64,000 bases of DNA from Homarus americanus (Eukaryota; Arthropoda; Malacostraca; Decapoda; Nephropidae): the NCBI RefSeq assembly GCF_018991925.1, contig NW_024754732.1, positions 755,001 to 819,000 on the forward strand, in the 5' to 3' direction. Of the stretch, positions 62,437 to 64,000 are shown one piece after another. Below the pieces are notes generated by a model that had not been told where the DNA came from, did no database searches, and saw nothing but the letters and a program-made list of their open reading frames with translations. The translations under genes and the position numbers were made by a program. The stretch's first letter is position 1. Every line of letters starts with the position of its first letter.

Positions 62437-63761
62437 TTAATTTTTAGACTGATTATGATACGCTGCAGCCCAGTGTGAATGAGTTCTAGCATAGGCAGTA
62501 TTATTTGGGTAATTACAACTTCTGTCGATAAACTCACGCACCGTTTGTGCCGGGTCACGAATATCCCACATTTCTCGGACTTCGTGAATATCCCGTAAGT
62601 TACGCACATTTTGCACATCTCTAACTTCGTGAGTCTTCTGGTCTTTTGAGTCTTTTGTTTCAAGCATTTGTTCCATCCAGGAGGAAGGATCGCGGGGTAA
62701 GTCTCTTTGCTGATGATCTGAGTGACGATGGTGATGTTCTCTCACATCACGCAATTCTCTCATTTCAAGATCACTCGGCTCTCTTTTCTCTATGGAATCA
62801 CTTGTGTTTGATAAACCCGTACGTTGGTCCTCAAACTGGGAAACCTGCCGTGAGGGTTCGCGGCGTTTCCGATCGCCAACCACACGAGTATAGGGTCGGC
62901 CGTTGTAAGTACCAGACTCAAAACTATTCATTGTAGAGTTTTGAGAAGCTTGAGAAAGTCTGCTCCCCAACGCAAGATAGGAATTTGAGACTAAATTTCC
63001 CGCACCATGAGCCTGATTTGGTGTAACCGCATTCGACGTTATTGTCGGAGTGGACCCGCAGAAATTAACACTGATTGATATTGGATGCAAAACAGGTGAA
63101 AGATCTGATAAACCTGACATGGCAGGTGCAATCAGACTACTGTTAATGGTTAAAGGTACATAGAAGTTTCCACTCTGATTTAGGGCAAAGATAGGTACCG
63201 TTGGCCCTGAACCAGCGTCTCCACTTTGTCGACAGGGAGAACTTCTCCCACCTTTGTTTTCACATTTAGGAGTAGGAGTTTGACACCTTTGATTCTTTTC
63301 AAGTAATGGGCTGTCTCGGCCATCCAGTAATTTACCCGTATCATGGGGAAATCCTTCTTGGCACGAGGTTGGTCGGGAGAGAGACATGGGGCCTGTGGGA
63401 GTGACTCTGTCCTTCTCACAGTCAGTATAGTTTCCACAAGAGGATTCGGAGTCTCTTCGCTTCTTTCTCACTTGGTGTGACTGTTCGAGATCAGCGCTGA
63501 ATCTGTGCTTCATGTTAGATTTGAACTTGTATAATCGACTACTGTTATTGTTATCGTCCCCGCTGGAGGAATTGTTGGAGCTGAGGCCAGACGAATATCC
63601 TCCACATCTGCGGTCACTACTGCTTCCTGGTCCTGAGTGCTGCTGTAGAATTTCTCTAAGCTGACTCCCCATTCCTGAATTATTATCCATGGATAAACCC
63701 CCAAATTTTTCATCTCGCTCGTCAGCACCAGAATGATCTTCAGACCGATAGGCCGATTCTT
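62437..63761 (-). CDS. cwo: Probable clockwork orange repressor, terminal exon (partial)
   Basis: The minus-strand acceptor TTTTTTTTTCCACAG precedes 63761 and the exon runs 440 codons to TAA at 62437-62439. It begins EESAYRSEDHSGADE and includes RLYKFKSNMKHRFSADLEQS followed by the basic VRKKRR. A conserved-looking core VPIFALNQSGNFYVPLTI ... HPISISVNF follows, then a long tail of charged heptad-like repeats (EVRDVQNVRNLRDIHEVREM). The YKFKSN block and the PIFAL...YVPL...HP-(V/I)-I-VNF core recall the C-terminal part of Clockwork orange/DEC-type bHLH-Orange proteins, which repress CLOCK-CYCLE targets in the circadian clock. The bHLH and Orange domains would lie upstream, beyond 64000. The family assignment is from memory of motif style and has not been verified. 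Confidence 0.6.
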
Positions 63762-64000
63762 CTGTGGAAAAAAAAATACGTTAATAACAGAGTACTGTAC
63801 TTGGATTTCACACAAATAACCAAATCATTAGAATAAACATGCACTAATCAGTATGAAGCATCTCATTACACTGAGGACTTGTGACAGACTGATATTAAGG
63901 ATAAGTTTTCCAGAAAAGACAACATCCTTTCATATGATCTGTAGATTTTTTTCCCGAAACACCATCTAGTCTCCAGATCTGACATAGCGCACTAGTAACA

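Noticed and set aside
62646..62936. 96-codon plus-strand frame opposite the cwo-like exon
   Set aside because: Shadow of the minus-strand coding exon, whose 440-codon frame has a clean acceptor and family-like motifs.

Overview
The window looks like nuclear DNA of an arthropod, most likely a malacostracan (decapod) crustacean. Short exons sit in long introns with GT-AG junctions. Long (GT)n, (CT)n and (TA)n microsatellites, many minisatellites and scattered CCTAA/TTAGG pentamers fill the rest, and introns are full of LINE, Tc1-like, pogo/Tigger-like, hAT-like and MITE copies. The genes are animal genes: two ADAMTS-type metalloproteases, DNA polymerase kappa and a probable clockwork orange repressor. 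The species cannot be read from the sequence.

Layout. 1-3.9 kb: last exon of an unidentified membrane protein, two weak candidate exons, and minisatellites. 3.9-21.3 kb (+): ADAMTS gene A in 13 recognisable exons. It has a signal peptide, propeptide, RAKR site, catalytic HEMGH motif, cysteine-rich region and one TSP1 repeat. All splice sites look intact, but the reading frame is broken about six times. 21.3-25.2 kb: MITEs and a THAP-domain exon. 25.2-30.9 kb (+): DNA polymerase kappa, with a GC-AG intron and two short frame breaks. 30.9-34.7 kb: intergenic. 34.7-58.9 kb (+): ADAMTS gene B, 17 exons that join into one uninterrupted frame of 1376 codons plus stop. 62.4-63.8 kb (-): large terminal exon of a probable clockwork orange gene that continues past the right edge.

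Genes A and B share exon boundaries and intron phases, so they are tandem paralogs that now flank POLK. Gene B differs from A by one very large exon. That exon encodes a Thr/Ser/Pro-rich linker and about 400 residues built from four related cysteine-containing units in an a-b-a-b order. I do not recognise this module, and it is the best candidate here for something undescribed.

The second notable structure is in gene A. About 19 copies of a 44-bp repeat each carry the 3' splice acceptor, the first 25 bases of propeptide exon 4, and a newly formed GTGAGT donor-like site. The exon's own acceptor has become a minisatellite of potential micro-exons.

Mobile DNA accounts for most of the rest. It includes a LINE family with its RT half and its ORF1/endonuclease half in different introns of gene B, and a hAT-like element with a perfect 8-bp target duplication inside a minisatellite. 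There are also TA-flanked elements of 2.6 kb and 4.0 kb with terminal inverted repeats, and several MITE families repeated in all three plus-strand genes.
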